This document shows positions 1 to 11,963 of a DNA stretch of 64,000 bases, piece after piece; within the stretch, counting starts at the first letter, position 1; the number at the start of each line of letters is the position of its first letter. Origin of the DNA: Stenocarpella maydis. Lineage: Eukaryota > Ascomycota > Sordariomycetes > Diaporthales > Diaporthaceae. Where the stretch lies: contig NQMI01000010.1 in the NCBI GenBank assembly GCA_002270565.1, forward strand, positions 493,791 to 557,790, given 5' to 3'. Position numbers and translations under genes: made by a program. The notes beneath the pieces are model-generated. The model had not been told where the DNA came from. It saw only the letters and a program-made list of their open reading frames with translations, and searched no databases.

Positions 1-11
1 AGGTATATACC

Positions 12-628
12 TCTGATGAATTTGTGCTATAAAATAGCATTCAGTTCAGCGTGTGTTTCGGCAGGGTCGCAGTATGGTGCTCTGAGGCGAATTGGGACGA
101 TTGACAATGGTCTGGACAACTTTGTATTGAATTAAGTTGGGCTTCTGTAAGCCCTCCTTATATACCCTCCGACCTCGTCTCACCCCTGGGCACGCTGCGG
201 TAGGCTCTGGTGCAAATTTGCAAATGCCGGAGAATTCGCCCTTCCAACACACCATCTTTGGTTCCAAGCCACCAGCCAACCATAGCCCTGGCAATGCCCA
301 AATTAAGTACATACAAACTTCAGAAATCAAGCTATCTAATGCATCAAGTTATATACTTTTTGGGTAAGAAATAAGGGTAATGCAGAGGTCTGAATTAAGG
401 TGCAAATGCAGGCCAAAATAATCGACTCACGGCCACCAAACTCATCTTGCGTCGCGCACGCACTGGGCGTACTTAGCGAAAATCGCCTGACTCGCAAGTC
501 TAGGGTAACTCCTTGCTAGAAAGTCTAGGGTAACTCCTTACAAGAAGTCTAGGGTAACTCCTTACAAGAAGTCTAGGGTAACTCCTTGCAGGAAGTGCCA
601 ACGCCCTGCTGAGCGGTTCCGTTTAACA
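12..628 (-). mobile_element. Solo LTR, family copy 1
   Basis: This is a complete copy of an approximately 600-bp repeat that occurs seven times here. In its own sense (minus strand) it begins TGTTAAACGG and ends TTCATCAGA. It contains a TATA-like GTATATAAGG about 200 bp before its 3' end, which fits a U3-R-U5 arrangement. Four 24-bp tandem units lie in the U3 part. A 94-codon open frame crosses the copy and recurs in its relatives, but it spans the presumed promoter and is not considered a gene. No internal retrotransposon region adjoins it, so it is called a solo LTR. No target duplication is visible at this copy. Confidence 0.75.
496..594. repeat. 24-bp tandem repeat inside LTR copy 1
   Basis: Four units share the core GTCTAGGGTAACTCCTT and start near 498, 523, 547 and 571. 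Unit number differs between LTR copies, from two to four, so this is a variable U3 minisatellite. A role as a promoter or enhancer array is inference. Confidence 0.85.
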
Positions 629-1609
629 AAATGAAACCTTGAAAATTTCGTCTATTTTGGGCCTATTTTGAGGGTTTTAGCAGGGTGTGCACGGACGTTT
701 TTTATATAGGAAAGCAGGGTAGCCACTTCCTAGTCCTAGCCACTTCCTGGTACCCTATGTTAATTATTAATTTAAGTATTTAGTTTTATAGTTAAGTAGT
801 TTTATAAGATAGTTTAATTTCTTTATTATTAATAAAAAGTTAAGGTAGCTAGAATATTATAATAATTAATTTATTAATTAATTGATTTTAATAATTTATA
901 AGCTTATATCATTATACTTTATAATTAATGATTATGTTTTTTTTAATAAATAATAATTTAATATATTAGAGCAATTAAATATGACCTTTATATTACTTTA
1001 CTAATAAACGCTTTATGTATTACCTACTAAATCTTATAAAGGTGTAGTATTATAAACTAATATGATAGGAACTAGTTTGGGGCAGTGGTGGTGGTCGGCT
1101 CTGGCGGCGGGGTCATAGGTGGTGTTGGTGGTGGTTGTTCTTCGGGTGGAGGACTTTCTTGATATCCTCTTGTGCGACTTCTTTCCTTTCCTTTCCTTTA
1201 CTTTATTTTTCTTCTTCTCTTTTTGGTGGTTTGATAGGAATATGTTGTTGGATCACCCAAAATCCAGCGAGTTTGAGTACTCGTGAAATCCGGGGTACTT
1301 GGCACACCACCACATACTGCATTGTGTCAGTTAATATGCGGAGTCGTCAGCTCTCCTCCCACCCGCATTTCTTGGTGTTAATATGGGATGTCGTCTGTTC
1401 ACATCTCGAGCCACCCGGACCGCAGTGAGAGTGACTGTGTGGTATTAGACTAGAACTGACTCCAACAAATGAGATCGGCCGTAATCGTCAACGTAGTTTA
1501 AACCATGGCTAGTATGTAAGACCTCTCAACTGAGAGGCGCGTATGTCGTGACTCGTGAGAAGGTCCAGGAAATTATGAGAAGAAAGAAATTGGAACCTCA
1601 CCCCCGAGC
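629..1609. other. Intergenic, AT-rich debris
   Basis: No gene is supported. About 760-1070 is extremely AT-rich with no readable protein, as expected for RIP-mutated repeat DNA. From about 1080 the base composition returns to normal and the stretch is probably the 3' flank of the next gene. A short open frame at 1135-1428 has no recognisable domain. Confidence 0.6.
718..759. repeat. Short dispersed repeat remnant
   Basis: This roughly 42-bp segment, containing two copies of a GCYACTTCCTRG-like motif and ending GGTACCCTATG, recurs near 23171-23211. Both lie in AT-rich debris. It is probably the end of an otherwise erased transposon. Confidence 0.55.
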
Positions 1610-2167
1610 TCATTCCTCTTTGAACGGATCCTCAACAGCCTTCCTGCTGGCGACCTCCATATAGACCGCCGTGCCCTGCACACTGACCGTGGCACAACCC
1701 GCGATCTCGCCCTCGGTGAAGCTCAGGCCCACGATGGCGTTGCCGCCCCGCGAGACGCAGTCCATGACCATCCTGTCCACCGCGGCGTCCCTCGCGTTGT
1801 AGATGATGTTTGTCAGGCTCCTGACCTCGGCGCCCATGCCGCAGGCCGTCTTGAGCCACAGCTTGACGCCCTCCTTGGGCAGCGCCGCCGTCGTGGTGCC
1901 GTACACCGAGCCGATGGCCCTGACCACGCGGTGGCCGGGTATCTCGCCCGTCGTCGACGTGAGGACGGACGGCGACTGGCAGTGGGGCTGGTTGTCCGGC
2001 TGGGCGCTGCTGTACAGCGGTGGCGCCGCCCCGTCGGCGTATGCGCCTGGGGCGACTGTGAAGGACGAGGCGCGGCGGCACCACGTGGCGCGGTTGGGGT
2101 TGGACTTGTCGACTGACATTGGCCCCGCGGCAGGACCTCCCATCAAGGAACGGCGGTTGGACAGCAT
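1610..2167 (-). CDS. YbjQ/UPF0145-type heavy-metal-binding domain protein
   Basis: A single-exon frame of 185 residues. The first 60-70 residues are low complexity. From about residue 70 to the end it matches the YbjQ (UPF0145, DUF74) fold: a TSTTGEIPGHRV start, the segment AIGSVYGTT, then a helix with arginines and acidic residues, GGNAIVGLSF, and a closing strand ending in GTAVYMEV. In bacteria the family forms small beta-rich oligomers suspected of binding metal; the fungal role is not established. The ATG at 2165-2167 was chosen because an earlier in-frame ATG would add only a low-complexity tail from the 5' leader. The reading of the domain is strong, the function is not. Confidence 0.8.
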   Translation of the reverse strand: MLSNRRSLMGGPAAGPMSVDKSNPNRATWCRRASSFTVAPGAYADGAAPPLYSSAQPDNQPHCQSPSVLTSTTGEIPGHRVVRAIGSVYGTTTAALPKEGVKLWLKTACGMGAEVRSLTNIIYNARDAAVDRMVMDCVSRGGNAIVGLSFTEGEIAGCATVSVQGTAVYMEVASRKAVEDPFKEE

Positions 2168-4159
2168 TTTTCTTGGGGGGTTTTTGTTTTGTTTTTGTGT
2201 ATGGTTTTTGGGCTGATATATGGTGTTCGATGGGTGTGTGTCGGAAGTGGGGCAAGATGTGTCGTGCCAGACGCTGACCTGAGTGTTTCGTTTCACAGCC
2301 CAGGGCTGGATTTTAAATATGTTTTGACAGGTCCCAAGAGTACGGGTGATGTGCGATGATGGGGTGAGGAATATCTGTCGAGTTCAAGAGCCTGGGAGAG
2401 AAGCCCGGGTGTCTCCCTCGAGATATACTCAGGCTTCGGCGCGAGGACGACGCCAGCGCACCGCCCAGGCCGATAGGATTGCTTGAACAGCCAAGATGCA
2501 GCCAAAACCATGACGCTATAAGCGAAGGCGAAACGCAGCGCAGGGCACGGCAGGGCTGGATCTTGTCCTCTGGGCATTCCCACCCGTTGCACAGTCCCGC
2601 GATGCTGGGAGGTCTTACCGATGTGCTTGTCCGAGACGAGCTCCTGAAACACTGCTAAGCTGCCATCCCTGCAGCGAGCTGGTGCGCTCGTCGCGAAGAC
2701 TTGCTTCGCGCGACAGCGCCAAGCCGTGGGCCAGGAGGCCGGGCCAGCCCCAACCGCCGTGGGAGGGTCGCGTCGGTTCAACGTGCGACTCGAGAGAGCG
2801 AAAACGAAGCTCCCCCTGTCTGGCCGCGCACGTTTTGACGACCCAGCGAGGGGGGGGGAGCTTATGCCCAGGTGGCTTCATCGACATTAATGCAGGCCGC
2901 TCGTGGTGTGATATCTCGCTTGGAACTTTTTTTTTTTTTTTTTGGCCCCGTCGGACGCAACCTTGACGCCGTCCTTGATTTCGGGTTCGGCGAGTTGCCC
3001 GTGTTCGCGCCTTGAAAAAGCGAGAACGAGGCAACCTGCAGCACCATCATGAGGGGCTTCATGGAGGCCGCCCGAAATCTATGATATCGGCCCTGCGGAT
3101 ATACCATGCGCTCCTCCGATATAAGGCGAATCCCGACCCTGGTAGAATTTCCATACAGTGGAGCATCACAATAAATCGGAGGGCATTCTACCATCTGGCA
3201 TGGAGAAGGTTGAGCACGAGTAAGCCACATTTGATATAGACACCCGAGGATGCGAAAGAAGACAAAGCTTTCATATGAATACCTATAGGGTGCTACGTAT
3301 CGTATCCTACATAGGAGGCCTAAACTCCAGAACGATCTTGAGTGCACATAGGAAGCCAGGATTTCGTCTATATTCTTTTTTGTGTAACTATGTTTGGAGC
3401 CTCATGATATTATCCTCTATTCAGGGGGCTTAGAATTGTGCGGCAGATATGCCATTGAGCCCAGAGCTATGTTTCTCAGACTCCCACGGAATATTGCACA
3501 TGGACAGAAAGAATGTTATCGGATTGATAGCCATGTCCTTCAAGTTTGTGGTTCTGCTGCATTTTCCACCAGAGTGTTGAGGTTGACGGCGAGGTTGTCA
3601 TAGTCGTCATCATTGGCGAGGTCATAGATCATCAACGTCAGCATCAAAGGAATTGATTTCAAGTCGCTTCTATCCGAGACGTTCGTTCTCAGTTGCAGGC
3701 ATCATTTTCAGTACATGTATCTATCAAGTCATGCCCCGATCATCGGGGTGCAAGGAGTTGTACTTGATAAAAGGCCAGCTTATGGATACCGCTGATCCTC
3801 GTGGCATCTTCCAAGAGGCCATACTATTTTTCTCGCAGCGGACAAGACTGAGCATTAAAGATTGACGGGAGGGTAGAGACTGTGAGCGTGGAAACAATGT
3901 GGCTGTATAACTAGCTGGAACACGGCATCTCGATTGCTACCAGTGTGTTTCGTGTTCTATACCTAGGTATATAGTAAAGGATTCAGCTTTAACAGCCCAT
4001 TATGCTAGTATATTGTCACTTGTCCGAATGTACTCAGTTCAGGGACAAGTATGAGCAACAGTATGTCCACCGATGGCTTGATAAGTAAACACCAAAGTAT
4101 TTGATGCCGGCCGTGAAATTTCACAAACCGAGGTCAGTAATAGACACGGACAACACCAC
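2168..4159. other. Intergenic, no gene recognised
   Basis: Several overlapping open frames occur on both strands between 2290 and 3870, but none gives a recognisable domain or a coherent spliced product. The segment about 2300-2900 probably includes the promoter of the YbjQ-type gene. Homopolymer runs (a G run near 2850, a T run near 2929) are present. Confidence 0.5.
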
Positions 4160-5733
4160 CTACTGTCCATCGGTGATCCACCCGCTCGCATTGAACGTGG
4201 CATAGAACAGCTTGGTCTCAGCACAGATGACCATCCTGCCATCACCTGCAAACTTGAAGTTCGCGCTGACGGTGCCCAGATAGATCTTGCCCAGGAGCTT
4301 GCCGGACGGGTTCCAGACCTGGATGCCGTCGCCGCAGCCCGCATAGACATTTCCGTTGGTATCTGTGTGCACGCCGTCCGGGGCGCCCGAGTCGACAAAG
4401 GCGAAGGTCTTGCGGTTGTCCCACGTGCCGTCCTCGAGAACTTCGAAGCGGTAGCTGTTTGGTGGGTAAATTGTCAGCATTATGCCCGGCTTGGAGGGCC
4501 CGGCTTCTTCTATTATTTCTTTTTTTTTGGGGGGGGGGGGTTGAGAAATATCCTACATTGAGGCTGGGTCGGAGAAGTTGAAGCCATCGAAGCCCTTGTT
4601 GATTCCCGTGTCCGTGACGTAGGCAAACTTGCCATCTGGGGAGAACGTTATGCCTATTTCACTTCAAGATCAGCACTCTTCGCGATTTCACAAGCCAATG
4701 GAGTTATTACCATTAGGTAGCGAAAATCCATCAGCAACAATCGTGACCGCGCCGGTCTGGTCGTTCCAGCGGTAGACTTGGTTCCGAATCCCGGGGGGTG
4801 GACGAAAGTCCTGCAGATATCCATAGAGGGTGTCGGTGAAATAGACATCTTTGTTAACCGGATGAACGCCGACGTCGTTGAGGGAGCTGAACTGCCGGCC
4901 AAAATAGTTGTTGAGCACGACTGTTGTGTTGTAAGGCTCGCGGGGGTTCATGACGACGGCGTTTGATGTGTTTTGATCACCGGCACCTTCTGCCATATAG
5001 ATTATCTGACCTCGGTAGTTGGTGGCCCCGTTGGGGTTGATGACCTGCGGGTTGGATGGGACAACTTCCACCGTCACTTGTCCAGTCGCGTTGGCCTGGT
5101 CCTTAACCGCGTCCGCTTGCGACAGAGCGATCTTCTGGATGATGGCAGACTTGTTAAGCCCTGTGCCTGCGGCCCGAGCACCGGCGTTCTGGACGAAGAA
5201 GACCTCATCCGTAGGCGGAAACCTGCTTGCCTTTTAGCTTACATCCGAGTTAGGGATTGCCACAGTGTGACACTCAGAAGGGGCACGTACCACACCACAG
5301 CCTCGTGGAACAACGGGTCCGTTTCCGTCTCGGCTATCAGTGTCAATGTTGGCTCGGAACCGATGATGGAGCGAAACTCATCGTCGTAGATGTGGAAAGG
5401 CTTGGCTAGAAGGTCTTCCGGCGTGATACCCGGCGGCATGAAGACTTGAGTTCCGTTCACAACGGTAACAGGCTGGACGCTAGGTAGGACGTTGAAGCTC
5501 GTCTGGTCGATGACTTGGGCCTGTACAGGTAGGTCCCGGGCTCCGACGACCAACGAGCCGGGATTCAGGAGCCATTGAATGTGGATGGCGGCCAGAATGG
5601 CCAGGGAGGGCAGCGATACCCAGGCCATTGTTCGCATATAGCTTCCGGTCCAACTCTGCTTGGGGCTTTTCGGACGAGACGCTCCTGAGACCTTGGGCAC
5701 CATTGAAGGAGCAGCATGCGGGGAGGTCGTCAT
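4160..5733 (-). CDS. SMP-30/gluconolactonase-like beta-propeller, membrane-anchored
   Basis: A four-exon gene: 5733-5291, 5222-4711, 4653-4557 and 4454-4160. The introns are GT-AG of 68, 57 and 102 bp, and the phases join without a stop to give 448 residues. Residues about 35-55 form one hydrophobic segment, so a signal anchor or secretion is likely. The rest resembles fungal lactonohydrolase-like members of the SMP-30/gluconolactonase/LRE family: HEAVVWFPPTDEVFFVQ early in the propeller, SLNDVGVHPVNKDVYFTD, LPNGITFSPDGKFAYVTD, and near the end SGAPDGVHTDTNGNVYAG followed by GDGIQVWNPSG. Asn and Asp in the SLND, LPNG and APDG motifs are the usual metal ligands of the family. The expected reaction is lactone or ester hydrolysis on a divalent metal; the substrate is unknown. 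Confidence 0.88.
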
Positions 5734-8700
5734 CGTACTTTATACAGCGCCGTATACGATGACTACCCCCTCCCACAAGCCGCAAGATCTTCAAACAGTG
5801 CAACCAGGGTGGGTACCGCGCAAGTCTCCAAGTCTTCTACGTCATGGGGTCCCTGTCCCTATAGATACACGACGCAGCATCACGCTCCTCGAGCTACGGA
5901 AGAAAGGTTGAAGCTTTGCTAGCGCGACCTCATGAGGTGACAAGACGGGACAAAGCCATGATGGGTAGTGGTCACCGCCGGCATTGGATCGATTCGTATA
6001 GAACGCGACGCGGGGAAAGCTGGGGTTTGGCAGATCAGCTTCGGTTCTTTTGCGGGGAATGATTCCACTTCGTCAGGAGCCGAAGTGGGTACCAAGCAAC
6101 CGTTTCTATACCGACCGCCGAGGTACCCAAACGTGAGGTTTGACCATCTATCCCATCGATTATCTACCAGATATAGCGAGTTTTCAAGCCTTGGGACTTA
6201 GTGATGGGCCTGTGAGCGAGGACACTCCACTTATTAGGAGGCTCATGTCCATGCAACCGTGCTTCGGCGCCCGCATGCAGGTCCCAGCAGGTCTGATCGC
6301 TCAGGGACGCTGCCAAGCACAGCGTGCCGAAGTTAAATGACGCAACGTTAATAATATACAAGCCTCGCATACATGATGGCTGTTGCTTGTCCAGGCTTGG
6401 CCTCAGAGCCTCTCCTTCCGCTGCATAATAATAGGCGGCTTGCTCGACAGTCTGCCCGTCGGGACCATGGATTAGAACTTTGATGGCTCGTCGCATGCTG
6501 GACCTGATAGCACAACGAGCCTACTCATTCGTCTGGCCTACAGTACGCCTTCTGGCTTGGTTGACTGTTTTTCAGGGACTCTTGCGTGGACGCGTCCTGG
6601 CAAACGTCGCGACAAACATCTCTAGCCTGCCCATAGCAAGTTTCTATGCATCCTTTATGACTTTACCCGTCATGACAATATGGACGTTCGGTCTCAATTG
6701 CTCGACATTGCCGTTCCTTGCGAGCAGGGCGGACGAGGGTGGAGCGAATACTCACCGGTACTGGCTTGGCGGGAAGTGCATTCCGTCCCATGTATTCGGC
6801 GCAAACTCCGAGAAAATCAAGCTGTATCAAAGCCAATCGGTTGCTATGAGCTTGTAAGACGCCCTGAGCGCCAAGACTAAACCTAGTTAGATCAGAGAGC
6901 TTCACGCGGCCTTGAGACGTTTGCGTGTATACACATGTGTATGCCCCCTGTGGCGGTACAGCTAGATAAGATCGTTCTGGGGGGCCGTAATGGCCCATTC
7001 TGACATTTTGCTCCTGAAGATAAAGTACACCGGCGTGGGCTACCGCCTCACCCCTCCAATACAAACGTCGAAAGGATGGTGTGACTGCCTGCATTCCAAT
7101 GTTGCGCTCGTTCTTCAATGCCCGAATTTTGCTGCATGTCTCATGAAATCTATAGAGTGAATCAGTTTATGGCGAATGCTGTATGGATTCAATGCATCGA
7201 GTACTGCAACTTCTCGTTTCGACTGGCCTTGGTTCTGTCTCCCCTAGAGAATGCTCGTGCAAGACCAGCGGCTGCCCTCCAGTGATTATTTATTCCAGTC
7301 TCCACAAGGGCCTACCTAGTCAGAACCACGCGTATTTATATTTCAGGAAGGCCCACAGCATAATTTATTTCCCAATTCCTAATACCGCGGCCTCGGGGTA
7401 CCAAAATAAGCCAGGAAGAGCCTGGGCAGCAGAGACCACTGCTCTTTCTACCTGCTCCCGAGAGGCTGAGATGGACGACAGAATATGAACCCGTTCCCTC
7501 CGTGTAAGCCGACTTTTATCAGCAAGACAGCTTGACTACAGTGGCAAGCAGTTTTGAGCCCCATCGGCTTGCTCGGACTCAATTCAGCCAGCGCCGCCTT
7601 GTCCGCAGCCGCCGCAGCACTGGCGTGGCCGAATAGAGATTCTCAATCAGGCCAACATTACAACCCCCCACAACCCCCCACAACCCCAGCACCTAAGCTG
7701 TTCCAGGTGGTCCATTTGGGAAATCCTGTGAGTTGAATTTGGGTTCCAATTTACAGCTTTGGTCACTGTGAACAGGCAGATCGTCTAGGCGCTATTATTG
7801 TGGGTCTCTTTATGGTTGAGTTTGGTGAACCGCACTGGATATACGGCTTGTACTCTTAGAGCTCATGATCTGCAACTTGCATGCATCCCGTGCAGATCAA
7901 ACAGGGCAGCGGGCTCTTGCATAACTTGGCTTGTAGAAGCGGACCCGGTCCGAGCATCCCTTGTGTTGCTGCTCGATGAATATGATCGATCTCTCTGGAG
8001 AGGGACCAGCCAGCTGGTCATTATCCCATCCAATCAAGCTGGTGTCTACCTAGGTACTACCGTGCTCTGTCCATTTCACCTTGATCGATACCTTGCGCAC
8101 CGCGTAGATCTAGATATTTTATTCTTCTTTAAAGTAACATTCTCCTTTAATTTGGACACCTGCTATGGTCTTTGCGTAGGACGCTTGTGGTTGGGACTTT
8201 CCTCCTCCATGACTTGCGCATTCCATCAAGGTCTAATCCTTCTGCTTGCCCTGGGCTGGGGTATCCTCTGTTGCCACACCAGGCTAGTATCTGGCTTCAT
8301 GCGTAATTCAGTCAAAATTGTGAATACCATGTGAACCACTGGCTGTTGCTTTTTGCCACTGAGCCAAAATTAGCATAGGCTTTGGGAAATCCCATCTTAT
8401 TGCTCATCAGACAATCGACTTGGAAAGTTATCAGACATCCCAGGTGGTCATAACGCACCTCAATGACAAGCAATCTGGCTATATATGCACAGTTTAACTT
8501 GTGACGGAGCAGAAAGTACACTCATAAGCTTTTAAAGGGATTATCGCACATTTTGTCATCCTCTTTGGTTCGCGGTGTGAATTCTGCTTCTGCTTCTGCT
8601 TCTTGTCCCCCCCTCCTACAGGAGGCTGGCCAAAAAACCCCAATCAGTGTAATCAGATCTCCCTCATCCTTCCATATTCCGTACCAGAACCTTATGACAC

Positions 8701-9086
8701 ATTGATGGCAGTTGTCCCAAACAGCTGGACAACTCCGGTGTGTTTTCCTTGTGCGGATGATGCTAGTGAGAATACAATATATAACAAGACAGTTAACGCT
8801 CAGGGAGCAATGATGCTTTTGACGGGGCACAGCCATTCTGGCAAGACCACAGGGAAGAATCATAAACTGCTGAAAGCATGACTACTTAAAATTGAATGTA
8901 CCGTATATTGACAGAGTAAAGGCCAGATCTCCCCCTTTCCATGCCTGAGTAGTAGTTATGTACAGTTGCCAATTGACAGCCAGGTCGGCGCCAACCAAGC
9001 CCTTTGCGACGAAAACAACCCTGTAGGTACCACCCAACGCCACGACACAAGCTCGTTCAACGAGCAAAAACCAGAGAACGCCGACG
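5734..9086. other. Intergenic, no gene recognised
   Basis: A long stretch of ordinary base composition without a convincing gene. The largest open frames (minus strand 6663-7118; plus strand 7798-8334) show no domain and their neighbours do not splice onto them. A GC-normal gene-free interval of 3.3 kb is long for this genome, so an unrecognised orphan or non-coding transcript is possible. Confidence 0.45.
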
Positions 9087-10324
9087 TCAAACAGGAGACT
9101 GTTTGATGACATCTACAGTCTTCGTCACCGTGATACCCGGTTTGGCTAATAAAGTCATCGAAAATGAGTCCTTCGTGGCGGTGGCGTTTGTGTCGGTCAA
9201 TATCTCCCGCTGCGACCACGTATCCGGCTCACCGTTCGCACGCTCCCGAGCCTGTCTATAAGTGCCGGAATAAGACGGGTACAAGTTGCTGGTCTTCGCC
9301 TTCCGGGTTCGCATACCACATGCCTGTACCATGCTTGCATAGGCCGGCCTGCTGACGGGCAGACCGATGCATATCATCGTGACGGCCATTTCCGCACCGT
9401 GCCAAAGGTAGAGTACGGCAGCTATTTGACTGGTCAGTCTCCCTTGGGCGCCAGACTAATGAGGATCAGGATCCGCGGATGCTTACCCGAGTTCTCGTGC
9501 AGGTTGGTGACGGCTGGGTAGATGGTCAACGCCCTCGCGATACCGCAGCCTCCAGCAATGACACCAAGGCTCATGCTCCCCTGAATAAGGAGCTTCTCCT
9601 TCCTCGGCCTCGTGAGGCGCCGCAGCAGATACCATGGCATCGCCGCGTACCAAATGTCGACCGCGACGCTGGACCCCGCCGCCACCTGCATCCAGAGCAT
9701 CGCAGGAACGACGCTGGAGCACAACAGGGTCGTCCCAGCCAGCGCGGTGAAGCATCTCGCCCACATTGCCATTATGGCCCCAAAAGTCACGATCCCGAGG
9801 AGCACAATGGGTAGGATGATGAGGATGTACCACTTTAGCTGAGACTGATGTTGGGGCGCGAGGCGCAGCAGGAAGATGACGAGTGAGCTCTTGGCAACGA
9901 CGAGGCCTATGCTGGCGAGGTCGAAAAGAACGTTCTCAATGGCGACGATGAGTGTAACGTCGCTCGTGGTCAGGGAGTCCGGTAGTTGGCTGCCGAGGCC
10001 GTGATAGGAGTAAAAGGTGATGAGTCCATTGTACGCGAGAAGAAGTGTCTGACAGGCACAGGGTCAGCTTTTGCTCGATATTCCGGAGAGGGTTGGCCTG
10101 CTTACAAAAGCGACGTTGTAGAGGTAGTCTTCGACGGCATAGAATTGGAGAATCTTGACCCGGGAGAACAGGCGGAGGACGACGAAGATTCCGGTCACGA
10201 AGAAGAGTGCCCAGAGGACTGCAATGACTCTTATATCCCACAGGGTTATTGGGAAATGGGACAAATCCGTCGATTCGATGACTTCCAGCCCACTTGTGCT
10301 TTTCCTGGGCAGCAAGATTCCCAT
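9087..10324 (-). CDS. Rhodopsin-domain integral membrane protein
   Basis: A three-exon gene: 10324-10106, 10048-9487 and 9421-9087, with GT-AG introns of 57 and 65 bp and compatible phases, giving 371 residues. The protein is a seven-helix type. It has a first helix around VIAVLWALFFVTGIFVVLRL, then VEDYLYNVAF (the family usually has W-D-D-Y here), helices around AYNGLITFYSYHGLGSQ, and the PWYLLRRL...KEKLLIQGSMSLG loop-helix pair. The pattern fits the fungal rhodopsin domain family often annotated PTH11- or SAT4-like. No CFEM domain is present. The C-terminal tail of about 85 residues is soluble. A role as plasma membrane receptor or sensor is inferred from the family; no ligand is known. Confidence 0.85.
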
Positions 10325-11963
10325 GGTGACATTGCAACCCTATCCAGGCTGCCCCCGGTGCGGGCGGGAAGATGCGGTTCGTCCGTGCGACCACCGAGAG
10401 TCAGGTTCATGCAGATCACCGGCGAGATTTGGGGAACAAGCAGGTTCGGCGGCGCAGGCAGTCCGGCCGGTGACTGGCTCAGTGAGGGACGGGCAGCGAG
10501 CTGGGCGATTCGACAATCGGTGTTCGGGTCTTGGAGCCTTCTCGGCGAGGGAGGGGGGCAGAGGGAGAGAGGGATATCACGCTCCAACTTCAACAAGCAG
10601 ATGCGCACTACTACTCCGTAGACGAACAACACACAGCTCGGGGGGGGGGGCAGAGTGGAGGAGACAGCTGAACAGCGTCGAAGCGGACCACATGACAAGA
10701 TTATACGGAACCCGAGGGGCGGGTGGGCGGAACCAACCGGCCGCAATCCTGACAGGCTGCTTGCACACGCACGAACACGTAAAAATAGGGCAGGTGAGGG
10801 AGGATCCTCTCCCACCCACCTCGCACAGCCGCGGCTTCGTTGGCAAGGAGGACTCGACTCGGGAGCGGCAGCCGGCGGTGGGGGGGTTGGTTTGCGCACA
10901 CGACAGCCGTCTCTCCAGGTCGGCCCAGGCCCCCATGTTTATTGACCATTTAGGCGGGAGAATCACGTCAATCCCCGGTTGATCCTTCGTTCGTTATCAG
11001 GCCGGGCGCCACAGCGATGCAGCCAATCCTGCCATGGAGGCGCTCCGGAGGTGCATGGGTGCGCGGACCAACCACATGGCTGCCCGGGGGCGAACTTATG
11101 CAAGGTGGGTGGGCAGATGGGGATGGGACAGCGCAGATTGGGGAGGGCTCCTTTTTTTCTGCTCTCGGGGTTGCTGAACACCAAGTTAGCCAGCTTCCAC
11201 AATCCGCACGCGAGGGCCAGGCTGCCGGAAACTTGTGACACCCCGTGCTTATTTCCACCAGAAACCACTCGCCTATCAGGTGTGCTTGCCGGGTCGACCT
11301 CGACCATCGGTGAGGCCGAGTCGCCGGCAAGAAACAAAAGACAGAAACAAAACAAAGGAAAAAAGAAAAAAAAAAAGTGGCACGATTCTAAATCAGCGCC
11401 TCGTGCAGCGCAGAGCGGAGCTTCAGCCGGGCACGAGTCGCTCCGGCCTGCTTCATTCGTACAAGACCTGCGAGACAAGGTCAGGAGCAGACTGCTCAAA
11501 ACGTCCAAGCTCAGATTTGTGCCTCGGGTTCGCGTTGCGGTATCTGCAAGGGCGGTTCGACATCGTGAGACTATCGACTGCTGTAGCGCTAGGCAGATTA
11601 AGTGGGAAATTGGAACTGTCGTGTAATCTCGACGGTCTAGTACGGACGGATAATAAGTGACGAGGACCAGGCCGTAGCAGAGCAACTGCAACAGATGACA
11701 AACCTGGGACTCGACCTATTATTAGTGACAGATTGCACTTGGTACGAAGCTGCACAGGTGTGTGGCAGCATGGCAGGTGCCGTCATCTTGCACCACACCA
11801 CTCTGTGGGCTGGCAAAACCTTGGATAACTGTTGGGCCCATAACTATAGGTGGTTAAAGGTGAGCAGTTATGCCATGGGCAGGTGCTGCATGCTTGTGTG
11901 TGAAGTGCGATGATGTTGGATCCTCATGGATTGGTTCTCTGCTGGGCTATTTGAAGTGCAGAG

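Noticed and set aside
496..594. CRISPR-like regularly spaced repeat
   Set aside because: Units are directly adjacent with no spacers, lie in an LTR, and the genome is eukaryotic.
7798..8334. 178-codon plus-strand frame in the 5.7-9.1 kb interval
   Set aside because: No recognisable family, no neighbouring exons, and poor start context; left unassigned.
10155..10982. 275-codon plus-strand open frame opposite the rhodopsin-domain gene
   Set aside because: Overlaps the coding strand of a well-supported gene and its GC-rich promoter; composition is Arg/Gly/Ser-rich with no domain.
10963..11691. 242-codon minus-strand open frame
   Set aside because: Contains a phenylalanine run from a poly-A/T tract and no recognisable domain; typical of GC-rich non-coding DNA.
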